Source of the DNA: Paenibacillus sp. BK033
GTDB lineage: Bacteria > Bacillota > Bacilli > Paenibacillales > Paenibacillaceae
NCBI RefSeq assembly: GCF_004345425.1
Contig: NZ_SLVP01000002.1
Coordinates: forward strand, 186,001-250,000
Direction of reading: 5' to 3'
DNA length: 64,000 nucleotides
The notes under the pieces are model-generated. The model was given only the letters and a program-made list of their open reading frames with translations, was not told the DNA's origin and made no database searches. Shown piece after piece: positions 46,417 through 53,454 of the stretch; positions within the stretch are counted from its first letter, which is position 1, and each line of letters opens with the position of its first letter. The position numbers and the translations under genes are program-made.

Positions 46417-46993
46417 CGCTTGTTCCTCCATCTGTGCTGCCGGGCGAATAGCGGTAGATTGTTACCGCCGTATCGCCATATTTTTGTTTTCGCAGTAAAA
46501 TAAAATGTTCCATTTCGTCCGGATACTCATGCCCGGCATCATGCTCAACCACAATGGTCGCCCCGTTGGCAAGCAGCGACCGCTGAGCCAGATCGGCCAT
46601 CAGCTCGTCCATATGGGTCAAGCGGTAAGGCGGGTCGAGGAAGACGATCGAGAACGCGATTCCCCGCTTCTCCAGCAGCTTCAGCGCGCGCTCCGCGTCG
46701 TTGCGGTAAATTTCCGCATGCCGGCCCATCCCTGCCGCTTCGGTATTTAATTTAATGATATCAATGCTTATTTTTTCCCGGTCGATAAAGATCGTCCGCT
46801 CGATGCCTCTGCTCCAAGCTTCTATACCGAGTCCGCCGGTGCCCGCGAATAAATCGAGTGCCAGTCCACCGTCGAAAAACGGCCCAATCATGCTGAATAT
46901 CGCTTCCTTCACCTTATCGGTCGTCGGGCGAGTATTCATTCCTGGAACCGCCTTCAGCGTGCGGCCTTTTGCCGCTCCCGCAATGACTCTCAC
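46403..46993 (-). CDS. rsmD: 16S rRNA m2G966 methyltransferase RsmD (YlbH)
   Basis: 196 residues. Rossmann-fold methyltransferase with RVIAGAAKGRTLKAVPGMNTRPTTDKVKEAIFS, SAM motif LFAGTGGLGIEAWSRG and catalytic DPPYRL. Methylates G966 of 16S rRNA. Overlaps coaD, the conserved pairing. Upstream region holds a structured RNA on the opposite strand. Confidence 0.95.
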   Translation of the reverse strand: MRVIAGAAKGRTLKAVPGMNTRPTTDKVKEAIFSMIGPFFDGGLALDLFAGTGGLGIEAWSRGIERTIFIDREKISIDIIKLNTEAAGMGRHAEIYRNDAERALKLLEKRGIAFSIVFLDPPYRLTHMDELMADLAQRSLLANGATIVVEHDAGHEYPDEMEHFILLRKQKYGDTAVTIYRYSPGSTDGGTSDADE

Positions 46994-47109
46994 TGCTTAT
47001 TGCTCCCTTCGTCTACTGTCGATGCCTATAGTACCACACTTTCCCTTGGATTATAAAGGCACCTGAAATAGATGAAGAAGATCCGAAATATTTTTTTTGG
47101 CGTAAAATG

Positions 47110-47262
47110 TATAATCGCCCACAAACCGGACAAGATAAAATCATCGGCGTCGGAAGATGCCGTAGACAACCGCGGAGAAGACTTACGTTTCCCCATAAGC
47201 TCTTCGTCCGGTTTCTCCTCTCCCATGAAAGGACGCTCAGAAATGAGCGTCCGATTTTTTTG
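47110..47262 (+). ncRNA. Candidate structured RNA with three-way junction and terminator
   Basis: TATAAT (47110-47115) lies eight bases before P1: AAACCGGAC (47123-47131) pairs perfectly with GTCCGGTTT (47206-47214), extended by AAGA/TCTT after one bulge. Inside, P2 (CGGCGTC 47145-47151 / GATGCCG 47156-47162) closes a GGAA tetraloop, and P3 (GGAGA 47174-47178 / TTTCC 47188-47192) is weaker. A strong terminator (GGACGCTCA 47231-47239, GAAA loop, TGAGCGTCC, then seven T) ends it. Rfam has a ylbH leader family near this gene in Bacillales; this may be related, but transcription here seems divergent from rsmD. It could be a small RNA or riboswitch-type leader. Confidence 0.55.
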
Positions 47263-47350
47263 TAAACAAGCTATTTCCCCACTGCTAATTCCAGTCCATT
47301 TGGTATATAGTTACAGTACCACTTTTAATAGACGGGAGGTTTATGTCCCT

Positions 47351-47881
47351 ATGAATCAGATCGGCAGCTATATCATTCCCCTGCTTATTATTCTATTTGT
47401 CGTGTATCGGCGCTTGAAGCGTTCGGTAGGCTTTCAGCCTTTCAAGCCGAGAAGGCTGAGAATGCGCATAGGCATCTTCGGCGTCATTGGCATTTTGCTG
47501 CTGGCCTCCGGCTTCCCGCATCCCGCCATCTACATCTCCGATGCCCTCGGTGTCGCCTGCGGCGCTGTAATCGCTTATTACGCCATCAAGCACAGCCGTT
47601 TCGAACAGCGCGAGGATACGTTGTATTACCGGACGCATGTCGGCATCGAGACCCTGGTCGTCCTGCTGTTCATCGGAAGAATCGCCTTCCGAATCATCGA
47701 GATGTTCGGCACAGGAGGCGTTACGGCCATGAATCCGGCGTTAAACAACGAAACGGCCCAGATGCAGCAGTATACGAATGATCCGCTTACCGCGGCAACA
47801 TTCTTCCTGCTTGTCGCTTATTATATAGGCTACTATACGTTTATCCTTCGCAAGAGCGACGAGAAAACGGCGGTATCCTAG
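47351..47881 (+). CDS. ccdC: CcdC-like (DUF1453) membrane protein
   Basis: 176 residues with four predicted membrane segments (about 5-21, 38-56, 62-80, 98-116) and a final one near 150-168. GFQPFKPRRLRMRIG and HSRFEQREDTLYYRTH are typical of the CcdC family, membrane proteins near cytochrome c biogenesis genes in Bacillus whose role is not established. The ATG at 47351 follows GGGAGG by about 11 bases; a long open frame upstream runs through the structured RNA and is not coding. No ccdA or other biogenesis gene is adjacent. Confidence 0.8.
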   Translation: MNQIGSYIIPLLIILFVVYRRLKRSVGFQPFKPRRLRMRIGIFGVIGILLLASGFPHPAIYISDALGVACGAVIAYYAIKHSRFEQREDTLYYRTHVGIETLVVLLFIGRIAFRIIEMFGTGGVTAMNPALNNETAQMQQYTNDPLTAATFFLLVAYYIGYYTFILRKSDEKTAVS

Positions 47882-47904
47882 CTTATCATTTCAATGCGGC
47901 ATTC

Positions 47905-47928
47905 AGCGTTCCTTAGGGAGCGCTTTTT
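47905..47928 (+). terminator. Terminator after ccdC
   Basis: 8-bp stem AGCGTTCC (47905-47912) / GGAGCGCT (47917-47924) with a four-base loop and one G-T pair, then TTTT. Confidence 0.8.
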
Positions 47929-48010
47929 CATTTTCCCGTATTCGTAACCTCGCGGCTTGTCAGGAATATCATGGCATATGCAATAAAATTGATGACGAGG
48001 GGATTGCAAC

Positions 48011-48349
48011 ATGGCCGTTTACCGCATAATCGTCGATTTGTCGGACCGGATGCTTCATCTGCTTGATGGAAATGTTGTCGTGAACTCTTATCCCGTTGGC
48101 ATAGGCAAGATGGTTACGCAGACTCCTTCGGGAGAATACAAGATAATCAATAAACAGGAAAATCCGGGCGGGCCGTTTGGCGTCTTGTGGATGGGATTGT
48201 CCAAGCCTCATTACGGCATCCACGGTACGAACGACCCTTCCTCGATCGGAAGAATGGTCTCGCATGGCTGCATCCGGATGTACAACGAGGACGTGCTTGC
48301 TTTATCCGCTCTAGTACCGGTTGGAACCCGGGTCACGATCCGCCCCTAA
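48011..48349 (+). CDS. Minimal L,D-transpeptidase (YkuD fold)
   Basis: 112 residues containing only the catalytic domain: His71 in [13 protein letters not shown] and Cys87 in [12 protein letters not shown], the HGTxxxxxxG...SHGC motif. Forms or alters 3-3 peptidoglycan cross-links. It has no signal peptide and no LysM domain, unlike B. subtilis YkuD, which is a spore-wall protein; a spore location may also apply here. GAGGGG precedes the ATG by eight bases. A separate single-gene unit with hairpin after it. Confidence 0.93.
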   Translation: MAVYRIIVDLSDRMLHLLDGNVVVNSYPVGIGKMVTQTPSGEYKIINKQENPGGPFGVLWMGLSKPHYGIHGTNDPSSIGRMVSHGCIRMYNEDVLALSALVPVGTRVTIRP

Positions 48350-48357
48350 TAGCAGGG

Positions 48358-48395
48358 AAAAGCGGCAGTCTCTTAAGGGAGAACTGCCGCTTTCA
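48358..48395. terminator. Terminator between the transpeptidase and the glucosaminidase
   Basis: Perfect 11-base arms AAGCGGCAGTC / ACTGCCGCTT-type stem with a roughly 12-base loop, A-rich to the left and T-rich to the right; can act on both converging genes. Confidence 0.75.
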
Positions 48396-48441
48396 AAGTG
48401 ACCGTCTGGGTTGCCTGGTCCCAAACAGCCTTCCGGTTTAA

Positions 48442-49158
48442 TCAAGCCGCGAGGTCTCTTACCGTTACATAGCCGGTGGAAATATCGAGCCGGGAATCAA
48501 GCGGTTGGCCATTAACCGTTACCTTACCTCCCGTCCAGCCAATGGCTGCTCCCAGCGATTCTCCAAGCACCCGGGCTGCAACCCAGGTTGTTCCTCCGTC
48601 TAAGTATCCGACCGCGATAACAAGACCGTCTGCCAGAATGGGAACCGTCTGCGCGGAACGGAACATCGTCGTCGAAGGCGCGGAGGCGAAAGCCGTATCG
48701 TACTGCTTCAAGGAATATTGGTTAATAAGCGCTACCAGCTTACCGGGATAAGCGGGATCGGTCGCATAACCGCTTACATACAGCATGGAAGCCTGCTGCT
48801 CCGGCGTTACGGCGGCTCGGACCCGGACATAGCGCGGCGTTGCAAACAGCAGATCCTGATCCTTCATGAAATGATACACGCTGGTATAAGCGCGGAATGA
48901 GGAGTTCATGCTGATCAATGTTCCGTCAACCACTTCCCATGTTCCCTTCACTACCGCTTCGCCATGCCAATAAGCATTGGGAGTGCCCGAGCCTACTTTA
49001 ATCCCTCCGAGGTTGTACCAAGGATGAATCACTCCGCCAGTTTCCAGCATACACTGCGCAAGCCGCACGGAAGGAAACATCGTTGATCCTTCGCGTCTGA
49101 CCTGAAGCACGGTCGGGACAAGCGCCGCAATAAATTGCGATCTTGTAAGAGTCGCCAT
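48442..49158 (-). CDS. Glucosaminidase-domain protein with stalk-type C terminus
   Basis: 238 residues. The first 150 residues form a GH73-type endo-beta-N-acetylglucosaminidase domain (RSQFIAALVPTVLQVRREGSTMFPSVRLAQCMLETGG, the Glu in CMLETGG probably catalytic; YYVSGYATDP-like YVSGYATDPAYPGKLVALI). The rest resembles the copper amine oxidase N-terminal (stalk) domain, VIAVGYLDGGTTWVAARVLGESLGAAIGWTGGKVTVN. No signal peptide is present, unusual for a secreted hydrolase: it may be released by lysis or at the spore surface. AAAGGAGG precedes the ATG at 49158. Confidence 0.82.
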   Translation of the reverse strand: MATLTRSQFIAALVPTVLQVRREGSTMFPSVRLAQCMLETGGVIHPWYNLGGIKVGSGTPNAYWHGEAVVKGTWEVVDGTLISMNSSFRAYTSVYHFMKDQDLLFATPRYVRVRAAVTPEQQASMLYVSGYATDPAYPGKLVALINQYSLKQYDTAFASAPSTTMFRSAQTVPILADGLVIAVGYLDGGTTWVAARVLGESLGAAIGWTGGKVTVNGQPLDSRLDISTGYVTVRDLAA

Positions 49159-49253
49159 CCTAATTTCCTCCTTTCCTGTCCAGAAATCATACAAGCTCCT
49201 CCCTAATGTATGGGGTTCCGATCCGGTTCGTAACGGTGCCTGTCATGCGACAA

Positions 49254-49295
49254 CAAAAAAACTCCGTTACGCCCATCTTCGGGACTAACGGAGTT
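49254..49295 (-). terminator. Terminator after the thiamine operon
   Basis: 10-bp perfect stem AACTCCGTTA (49260-49269) / TAACGGAGTT (49286-49295), followed on the minus strand by seven T. It ends the thiY-...-tatD operon. Confidence 0.92.
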
Positions 49296-49302
49296 CCTCT
49301 GC

Positions 49303-50103
49303 TTACAAGTTGTAAAATTCGCGCGTATTCAATAGCAGCCGCTCCCGCGTATCCCGCTCCGGAAGCTGCTTGATCGCGGCGATATGCGCGCAAACATCAT
49401 GAACCATCTGAGGCACGGTCGCACGGCCTTCGTAAGGCCCTTCAAATGGCCACGGCCCGTCGGTTTCCACCATCATTTGCTCCAAAGGATATTGCTCCAC
49501 CAGCCGCCTGATCTCTTGCTCGTAGGCCACGTCCGGCGTCACCGAAATCATATAGCCCAGGGAGATCATGCGGCCGATCGTCGCCTCATCTCCCTTAAAC
49601 CAATGGAAATGGACCTTCTTTACCCGATGCCGCTCCATGATCCGGCAAGCCTTGGCTCCATCTTCATATACCGCATGCAAAATAATGGGACGGCCCAATT
49701 CCGCTGCAAGCGCGGCAAACCGGTCCAGTATATCTAGATAAGGCGCCTCGTCAAAAGGCTGCCCTTCCGCTTCCGCGGAGGTTCGGGAATAATAAGGCAA
49801 ACCAACCTCGCCAATGGCGAACGCTTCTCCGTTCCCATGTCTGGATCTTATCCAGGCAAACAGTTCATCTTGTTCGCGTTCCGAAGGAACCGGCTGTTCG
49901 GGATGATAGCCGTACGCGGGAAACACCCGGCCCGGGAACGACTCGGCGAGCGCTGCGTTTGTCTTGCTGGAATCCAAATGCATCGACACCGCCACAACCG
50001 CTTCGATCCCCTCTTCAAAAGCCTGTTCAAGCAGAGCTTGGCGATCCGCTTCCTCATAGGAATCCAAATGAATATGCGCATCGATCGCCTTTTTCCGTTC
50101 CAT
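49303..50103 (-). CDS. TatD-like metal-dependent hydrolase in the thi operon
   Basis: 266-residue TIM-barrel amidohydrolase of the TatD class. Metal ligands are visible: DAHIHLD near residue 11, EVGLPYY, the His of IILHAVYEDG, and ETDGPWPFEGPY. Reaction unknown; TatD proteins cleave DNA or other substrates. It is the last gene of the operon that the TPP riboswitch controls, 21 bases after thiZ, which suggests a part in thiamine-precursor salvage, perhaps removing a protecting group. This is inference from placement only. Confidence 0.88.
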   Translation of the reverse strand: MERKKAIDAHIHLDSYEEADRQALLEQAFEEGIEAVVAVSMHLDSSKTNAALAESFPGRVFPAYGYHPEQPVPSEREQDELFAWIRSRHGNGEAFAIGEVGLPYYSRTSAEAEGQPFDEAPYLDILDRFAALAAELGRPIILHAVYEDGAKACRIMERHRVKKVHFHWFKGDEATIGRMISLGYMISVTPDVAYEQEIRRLVEQYPLEQMMVETDGPWPFEGPYEGRATVPQMVHDVCAHIAAIKQLPERDTRERLLLNTREFYNL

Positions 50104-50124
50104 GATGATTGTCCTCCTTCCCGC

Positions 50125-50874
50125 TTAATGAAGCAGCTCGTGAATCTTCTGCTTCAGCTCGTTAAACAACGGTTCCCGCCATAGCTGCGGGGAGCGTGGT
50201 CTTTCGAAAGGCACTTTAATCTCTTCCAAAATAACTGCCGGCGCCGCCGACAATACGATGATCCGGTCAGACAGGAGCAAAGCTTCCTCGATACTATGCG
50301 TAACGAGGAGAACCGACCGCTTGTTCTGCTCCCAGATCGACATCAGCCATTGCTGCATCTGTTGTCTCGTTAACGCGTCAAGCGCGCCAAACGGCTCGTC
50401 GAGCAGCATTAAGGTCTGGGGGGATAGCAGCGCCCGCAGAAAGGATACCCGCTGCTGCATGCCGCCGGATAGCACATGGGGATAAGAGTCCGCGTACTCC
50501 GCAAGGCCGATGCGCTCCAGCCATTCACGCGCCTGGCGGCCCGCCTCCTTGCGCTCCGCTCCCGCAATTTCAAGTGCAAGCTCAATATTGGCCGAAACCG
50601 AACGCCACGGCATCAAAGAGGCTTGCTGAGGCATATACGAAATATGCCCCCGGCTGCCGGTTACCGGCTTGCCTCCGATCCAGACTTCACCGGCCGACGG
50701 CTTTTCCAATCCGCCAATCAGCTGGAACAACGTTGTTTTCCCGCTGCCGGAGGGACCGATAATGGAGACGAATTCGTTCTCGGCGACGGTGAGCGACAAG
50801 CCGTTCAGAACGTTTTTCCGGCCGGATTCAAAGCTTTTGCTGATCTCTTTTAGTTCAAGCGCCGGAGCTGTCAT
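50125..50874 (-). CDS. thiZ: ABC transporter ATPase for pyrimidine/thiamine precursor (ThiZ-like)
   Basis: 249 residues. Walker A GPSGSGKTT, signature LSGGMQQRVSFLRAL, Walker B LMLLDEPFGALD, H-loop VTHSIEEALLL. The nitrate/taurine/NMT1-type ATPase subfamily. Start at 50874 overlaps the thiX stop by ATGA, after AAAGGAGG. Drives uptake with ThiX (permease) and ThiY (binding protein). Confidence 0.93.
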   Translation of the reverse strand: MTAPALELKEISKSFESGRKNVLNGLSLTVAENEFVSIIGPSGSGKTTLFQLIGGLEKPSAGEVWIGGKPVTGSRGHISYMPQQASLMPWRSVSANIELALEIAGAERKEAGRQAREWLERIGLAEYADSYPHVLSGGMQQRVSFLRALLSPQTLMLLDEPFGALDALTRQQMQQWLMSIWEQNKRSVLLVTHSIEEALLLSDRIIVLSAAPAVILEEIKVPFERPRSPQLWREPLFNELKQKIHELLH

Positions 50875-51647
50875 GCCATTCCCCCTCCTTTCGACGGACG
50901 CCACCGGATGACAAGCCTTTCGATGAGAGCAACCAGTCCAAATAAAGCGAGGCTCAGCGCCACGATCAGAAAGACGGATGCAAACACCCTTGCCGGCTCA
51001 TAGCCCTTGGATGACAGAATCATATAATGGCCTAATCCTTTGTCCGCCCCAAGCCATTCGGCAACTACTGCGCTAAGAACGGCATAAGAAGAAGCGATTT
51101 TGAGGCCCGAGAATAAATGCGTAACGGCATTGGGCAATTCGAGCCGGATAAACAGCTGCCAGTCACCCGCTCCTATCATCCGCATATAATTGCGAAGAGT
51201 CGGATCGGTGTCCTTGAAGCCGTTCAGCATGGCAACGGATACCGGGAAGAAGCATACGATCCAGACCAGAATAAGCTTCGGCAGAACGCCGTAACCAAGC
51301 CATATCGTTAGAATCGGGCCAATCGCGATAACCGGAACGTTTTGCGTGACGACTAGCAGCGGGTAGACGGCCCTCCGGACAAAAGGGATAAGATGCAGAA
51401 TGGCGGCTAGAACGATTCCGGCAGCCGCGCCACCGCCGAATCCGATAAGCGCAAGCTCTACCGTTGCCCAGGCATTGTCCATTAGGCGAGGCCAGACGTC
51501 AAACGTTTCTTGTACAATCGTCGTTGGCGAAGGCAGCTCCCATTCGGGAACAACCCCTCCGTCAACCGACAGCTGCCATGCGGCAAGGATTAGAATGACG
51601 AGCAGCAGAGAAGGCCAGACCGCATGATACCAGCCTTTATTGCCCAT
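50871..51647 (-). CDS. thiX: ABC transporter permease for thiamine precursor (ThiX-like)
   Basis: 258 residues with about six membrane segments and the BPD_transp_1 coupling motif (EWLGADKGLGHYMI is the usual C-terminal flank; GAGDWQLFIRLELPNA the EAA-type loop). Partner of thiZ and thiY. Its ATG lies within the last codons of the gene upstream. Confidence 0.92.
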   Translation of the reverse strand: MGNKGWYHAVWPSLLLVILILAAWQLSVDGGVVPEWELPSPTTIVQETFDVWPRLMDNAWATVELALIGFGGGAAAGIVLAAILHLIPFVRRAVYPLLVVTQNVPVIAIGPILTIWLGYGVLPKLILVWIVCFFPVSVAMLNGFKDTDPTLRNYMRMIGAGDWQLFIRLELPNAVTHLFSGLKIASSYAVLSAVVAEWLGADKGLGHYMILSSKGYEPARVFASVFLIVALSLALFGLVALIERLVIRWRPSKGGGMA

Positions 51648-51942
51648 CCGGATACTTCTCCAACAGCCGGCCCATGGAAGCTCCGTTCGCCGGATTGAAA
51701 TAGACTTTCACCTGCGAAATGACGGACGGACAGCCCATCTCGGTCATGGCTTCATTCATGGCCTGCACGATTTGAAATAGTTGAGGGAGTTCGCCCTCCA
51801 TCGTAGTCTCCAGCGGAGCTACCCGGTAAGGAACGCCGGATGCCTTTATAATCTCGATAGCGCGGTCCACATACGGAATAACGCTTTCCCCGTTTGGCGT
51901 CGTTGGCAGAATTTGAATACTTAAAAGCGCGTTAGCCATCAT
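51637..51942 (-). CDS. Thiamine-binding protein of the MTH1187/YkoF type (DUF77)
   Basis: 101 residues, small beta-alpha-beta fold protein: NALLSIQILPTTPNGESVIPYVDRAIEIIKASGVPYRVAPLETTMEGELPQLF is diagnostic. Members bind thiamine or related pyrimidines, and the ykoF-type homologue takes part in HMP/thiamine uptake. Overlaps thiX by 11 bases in the TPP-controlled operon, supporting that role. Two adjacent ATGs are usable. Confidence 0.9.
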   Translation of the reverse strand: MMANALLSIQILPTTPNGESVIPYVDRAIEIIKASGVPYRVAPLETTMEGELPQLFQIVQAMNEAMTEMGCPSVISQVKVYFNPANGASMGRLLEKYPDGQ

Positions 51943-51972
51943 CGTCAGCTCCTTTTCTCCTATGGTTTGATC

Positions 51973-53007
51973 CTAAGCTTTCGGCAGGAAGTCGTTCGTG
52001 AAGGCCTTATCCGCGTCGAGCTCCTTCTCCAGCAGCTTGTGCTCGAACATCCACTGTGAATAATTAACCCATACTTCCTTCTTCTGCACGCCCCACTGCG
52101 AAGCGTCATCCGTATATTTCGGGCTGAGCCACTTCTGGCTTGCGCGAACGAGATCGGCATTCAGATCCGGCTCAGCCTTGATCAGCACCTCCGCCGCATC
52201 CTCCGGATGGTCAATCGCAAACTGATAACCTTCAGCGGCGCCGGCAACAAACGCCTTTACGATCTCAGGCTTCTCGGCGATCATTTTTTCGCTGGTTTCC
52301 AGAAGAGGCGTATAGTAATCTAGCTTGTCGCTGTAATCGGTCAAATAAACCATATTCAGCTTCTCGCCGCGCAGCTCCGCTTCAACGCCGGTCCAAGCGT
52401 AATAGATCCAGGCAAAATCAATGTCCCGCTTCACCGCCGTGAAGAAATCCGTGTCGCCGATGCTGAGCATTTTCACCTTCTTCACATCCGCTTTCTCCTC
52501 CTGCATGAGAGAGCCGATAACCGCCTCTTCTACCGGAGCACCCCAGCCGCCGTAGGTTTTGCCTTCGAATTTTTTCGGAGAGTCGATTCCTTTGGACGCC
52601 GGCGAAGCGAAGCCCGAAGTATTATGCTGGATCACTGCGGCAACGGATACGAGGGGCACGCCCGCGATACGCGCCATAGTGAGCGACTCCTGGTATCCGA
52701 CGCCAAACTCCGCTCCGCCGGAAGCGACCATTTTATCCGCGCCGTCCTGACCGGGTTGAATAATCTCGACATCAAGACCCTGCTCCTTGAAGTAACCTTT
52801 ATCCCGCGCCACGTACAATCCGGTATGATTCGTGTTAGGCGTCCAATCCAGAACGACCTTCACTTTGGTCAACGGCTTGTCCGCTCCGTTACCCGCCGGC
52901 TCGCTCCCCGCATTCTTATTGTTGTTCGAGCCGCATGCGGACAGCAGCACGACAACCGACAGCATGGCTGCGGCAATAGCGCTCCTTCTCTTTGCACCTG
53001 ATCTCAT
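51973..53007 (-). CDS. thiY: Thiamine-precursor substrate-binding lipoprotein (ThiY-like)
   Basis: 344 residues with a lipoprotein signal: basic start, hydrophobic core and lipobox LSAC, Cys25. NMT1/THI5 fold follows, with VVLDWTPNTNHTGLYVARDKGYFKEQGL, close to the pyrimidine-binding ThiY of thiamine salvage. It captures formylaminopyrimidine/HMP-type precursors outside the cell. First gene of the operon, about 65 bases after the riboswitch terminator. Confidence 0.93.
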   Translation of the reverse strand: MRSGAKRRSAIAAAMLSVVVLLSACGSNNNKNAGSEPAGNGADKPLTKVKVVLDWTPNTNHTGLYVARDKGYFKEQGLDVEIIQPGQDGADKMVASGGAEFGVGYQESLTMARIAGVPLVSVAAVIQHNTSGFASPASKGIDSPKKFEGKTYGGWGAPVEEAVIGSLMQEEKADVKKVKMLSIGDTDFFTAVKRDIDFAWIYYAWTGVEAELRGEKLNMVYLTDYSDKLDYYTPLLETSEKMIAEKPEIVKAFVAGAAEGYQFAIDHPEDAAEVLIKAEPDLNADLVRASQKWLSPKYTDDASQWGVQKKEVWVNYSQWMFEHKLLEKELDADKAFTNDFLPKA

Positions 53008-53072
53008 CTTTCTCTCCCTCTCTCTTTTTGACTATGACGCTTGCTATTATGGCCGGACTACCTTCTGAACAT

Positions 53073-53100
53073 AAAAAAAGCCCTCCGATGTCCGGAGAGC
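53073..53100 (-). terminator. TPP riboswitch expression-platform terminator
   Basis: 8-bp stem GCCCTCCG (53080-53087) / CGGAGAGC (53093-53100; one G-T pair), five-base loop, then seven T on the minus strand. Likely formed when TPP is bound. Confidence 0.88.
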
Positions 53101-53159
53101 CATACAATTCGTCAGCTTTATTACAGGTCTGCCCCACCCTTGCATGGAAGGCACACCTA

Positions 53160-53261
53160 AATAACAATTCCTACGCTGGCATTATCCAGATCAGGTATAA
53201 GGGTCGGAATTTTCTTCGGAATTCCCTCTCAGCTAGCCTCAACCAGCTCCCCGGTGCTATT
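53160..53261 (-). ncRNA. TPP riboswitch (thi box)
   Basis: Reading the minus strand, the conserved elements occur in order: ACCGGGGAGC, CTGAGAGGG, then CCCTTATACCTGATCTGG and ATAATGCCAGCGTAGGAA. P1 can form between AATAGCA (53261-53255) and TGTTATT (53166-53160) with one G-T pair. A hairpin terminator follows in the leader. It controls the downstream thiY operon; when TPP is plentiful, transcription stops. Confidence 0.95.
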
Positions 53262-53281
53262 CACTTACGTCAGTAACCCCC

Positions 53282-53287
53282 ATTATA
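53282..53287 (-). promoter_or_regulatory. -10 box of the TPP riboswitch transcript
   Basis: Minus strand TATAAT about 20 bases before P1. A weak -35 (CTGGCT) with 17-base spacing is the best available. Confidence 0.5.
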
Positions 53288-53454
53288 CCCTTTCTGCCCG
53301 AAAAAGCCAGCCTCGTTTTTAAGAATAACAAGGATTAGGGTTAGTCATACGCCGTTTTTGCGGCTCGTAGGTTGTTGTCCTTATAGCCATGTGACGGGGA
53401 TGAATAGTATGTAGTCGAGTGCATATCCGCTAATATCGAGAGGATTGAACCGGG
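53288..53454. other. Intergenic region between thi operon and glycosylation locus
   Basis: No gene and no terminator; only the promoter side of the riboswitch. CATATCC (53420-53426) resembles part of a mother-cell sigma -10 box for the following gene but has no matching -35. Confidence 0.4.

Noticed and set aside
47072..47350. N-terminal extension of the CcdC-like protein into the structured RNA
   Set aside because: The extension has no ribosome site and overlaps a stable terminator; conservation starts at MNQIGSY.
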